Origin: an uncultured Bacilli bacterium
GTDB taxonomy: Bacteria; Bacillota_I; Bacilli_A; RF39; UBA660
Reading direction: 5' to 3'
DNA length: 6,414 bases
NCBI GenBank assembly: GCA_947628445.1
Contig: CANQZX010000057.1
Coordinates: forward strand, 1-6,414
Part shown: piece after piece, positions 5,139 to 6,414 of the stretch
Position numbering within the stretch: position 1 is the stretch's first letter
How the letters are laid out: every line of letters begins with the position of its first letter
Notes under the pieces: generated by a model
What the model saw: the letters and a program-made list of their open reading frames with translations, nothing else
The model's database searches: none
What the model was told of the DNA's origin: nothing
Translations under genes and position numbers: made by a program

Positions 5139-6325
5139 AATGTAGCCTTATGAATCAAAAAAGGGAAATATTGACGACAGAATATGATCCAGCAACAAGC
5201 GTTTTTACCCAAATATACGAGGTTAAAAATATTGATTATGCTCCTTATATATTAAAAAGTTTTTATTGTGAAAAGGATATTAATGATCCGACTTTTCGCA
5301 CTAATTTATGTGAATGGTTTAAAGGAAGAGGTATTCCTTTGTGGCGGGATAAATTAGATTTATTATTACATCGCCTTAATATAACTGCTCCTTACGAGCT
5401 TTTAGCTAAAGCTTTTGGTTTATCTTTATCTGACCAATATTGGTTAAAACCTGATGGTAGTAATATTCCCTATGATGATATTAATTTTTTTGATAATGAT
5501 TTTGATTATGCCGAGTTTATGGAAGCTTCATTATCAACTAATAGTAGTCAAGTAACCAAAGCTACTGCCTTAAAAACTCCGAATAATACGACTGATGGCA
5601 TGCTTAAAAAAGCTTGGATAATCGATAAAGGAAAAAGATACTTGCTTAAAAGTGGTTATAAAAACGAAACTTTGCAGCCCTTTAATGAAGCCTTAGCCAG
5701 TGAAATATGTCGAAGACTAGGATTTGAGCATGTGGAATATACAATTGCTACCTATAAAGATATTGTGGTATCTAAATGTCCTTGCTTTATAACTAAAGAT
5801 ACCGAGTTTATTACCTGTTATCAAATTAAAAATGCCATGAAACGGCATAATAATTTCACAGATTATGAAGAGTATATTAAAAAATTAGAAGACCAAGGAA
5901 TTGTAAGCGCGCGCGAAAAAGTAGAAAATATGTATATTCTCGATTTTTTGATAATGAATGAAGATAGGCATTTAAATAATTTTGGCATTATAAGAGATGT
6001 TAATACTTTAAAATGGTTAGATGTTGCTCCGATATTTGATAATGGTCAAAGTTTAAAAATTGAATATGCGAATGAAGAAGAAATGTATATTTCGGGCATG
6101 GGAAGATTCTTCTATGAGGTTAAGCCTTTTGCTGAAATAATCAAAGTAGTTAAAGATTTAAAACGCATAGATTTATCTAAATTAGAGGGAATTGTCGAAT
6201 GGTTCGATGATTTACTCCATCAATATCAACATTTAACAGGATATTCCGAAACCCGGATTAAACACTTATGCGTTTTGTTAAATAGTCAAATTAATAAATT
6301 AAAAGAATTAATTGAGACCAAATAA
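5135..6325 (+). CDS. HipA-like kinase-fold protein without a HipB partner
   Basis: This 396-residue soluble protein has the C-terminal kinase fold of the HipA/CtkA group. Landmarks are a Gly-containing loop TTDGMLKKAW (152-161), the ATP-binding Lys-172 in YLLKSG, NEALASEICRRLG (184-196), the catalytic motif NEDRHLNNFG (275-284, base Asp-277 and Asn-282) and the metal-binding Asp-302 in PIFDNGQSL. In E. coli HipA the matching residues are Lys-181, Asp-309, Asn-314 and Asp-332, by motif comparison and not by alignment. Residues 1-150 form a conserved-looking extension (NLCEWFKGRGIP, HRLNITAPYELLAKAFGLSLSDQYWLKP in part) that is not a HipA N-subdomain I can confirm. No helix-turn-helix HipB-like gene lies upstream, so calling it a toxin is unsafe; it may be a stand-alone Ser/Thr kinase. 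The GTG start is the best fit to the reading frame, but see the overlapping mini-ORF. Confidence 0.85.
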   Translation: MKCSLMNQKREILTTEYDPATSVFTQIYEVKNIDYAPYILKSFYCEKDINDPTFRTNLCEWFKGRGIPLWRDKLDLLLHRLNITAPYELLAKAFGLSLSDQYWLKPDGSNIPYDDINFFDNDFDYAEFMEASLSTNSSQVTKATALKTPNNTTDGMLKKAWIIDKGKRYLLKSGYKNETLQPFNEALASEICRRLGFEHVEYTIATYKDIVVSKCPCFITKDTEFITCYQIKNAMKRHNNFTDYEEYIKKLEDQGIVSAREKVENMYILDFLIMNEDRHLNNFGIIRDVNTLKWLDVAPIFDNGQSLKIEYANEEEMYISGMGRFFYEVKPFAEIIKVVKDLKRIDLSKLEGIVEWFDDLLHQYQHLTGYSETRIKHLCVLLNSQINKLKELIETK

Positions 6326-6357
6326 TTTAGTTTTACTTGACTGAATTAAAAACTAAA
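6326..6357. repeat. AT-rich inverted repeat directly after the HipA-like stop codon
   Basis: TTTAGTTTT (6326-6334) pairs with AAAACTAAA (6349-6357), a 9-bp stem with a 14-nt loop starting at the base after the stop codon. It has no downstream T run on the plus strand, so it is not a standard terminator, though it may stabilise the 3' end of the message. Confidence 0.45.
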
Positions 6358-6359
6358 AT

Positions 6360-6410
6360 CCCGAAGAATTGAAAAAAATAAGATTATAGAATAAAATTCC
6401 CGAAGAATTG
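6360..6410. repeat. Two copies of a 12-bp direct repeat
   Basis: CCCGAAGAATTG occurs at 6360-6371 and again at 6399-6410, 39 bp apart. The flanking bases (AAAAT before, G/A-rich after) are similar too. The second copy forms the left side of a hairpin; the first lacks the matching right arm. Confidence 0.7.
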
Positions 6411-6414
6411 GGAG
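6397..6414. terminator. Hairpin at window edge, probably a terminator cut by the boundary
   Basis: TTCCCGA (6397-6403) pairs with TTGGGAG (6408-6414), with two G·U pairs, around the loop AGAA. The stem reaches the last base of the window, so a following T run cannot be seen on the plus strand. Read on the minus strand, the stem is followed by TTTTAT, so it could terminate a gene coming from the right, or both directions. Confidence 0.45.

Noticed and set aside
1..6414. CRISPR array, reverse transcriptase, template repeat or transposase
   Set aside because: No regularly spaced repeats, no reverse-transcriptase or transposase motifs and no second GC-rich copy resembling 1980-2117 were seen on either strand.

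Overview
The window is AT-rich DNA with TGG for tryptophan, TGA used as a stop, strong AGGAGG-type ribosome binding sites and canonical TTGACA/TATAAT-like promoters. A cse60-type sporulation gene is present. Together these suggest a low-GC Firmicute (Bacilli-like), plausibly an uncultured gut lineage; the species cannot be named from this sequence.

Layout. Positions 1-239 hold no gene. They carry a promoter whose spacer is an (AT)n repeat, then a second promoter whose spacer is filled by a perfect 20-bp palindrome. Positions 240-2174 encode a 644-residue exported or membrane-anchored surface protein. Its C-terminal segment (about 1980-2117) changes abruptly to about 60% GC and almost loses A at third codon positions, which is the footprint expected of a diversity-generating retroelement (DGR) variable region. 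Positions 2199-2278 form a GC-rich, multi-hairpin structure enclosed by a long inverted repeat, followed by a clear terminator (2284-2316).

Next come an unrecognised 273-residue protein with its own strong promoter (2395-3216), a 56-residue Cse60-family protein (3267-3437), and a convergent 99-residue coiled-coil protein on the minus strand (3459-3758) with its own terminator. Divergent from the latter is a two-domain gene: TrmB tRNA (guanine-N7) methyltransferase fused in frame to a HAD-family hydrolase (3809-5038). The last gene is a HipA-like kinase with a GTG start (5135-6325), followed by short repeats and a hairpin at the window edge.

How the genes relate. Most genes appear to be single transcription units with their own promoters, so no multi-gene pathway is evident. 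The most interesting unit is the first: a surface-display protein with a probable hypervariable lectin-like tip, a possibly phase-variable promoter, a candidate operator and an unexplained structured 3' region. No reverse transcriptase or template repeat is in the window, so the DGR reading depends on finding these elsewhere in the genome.
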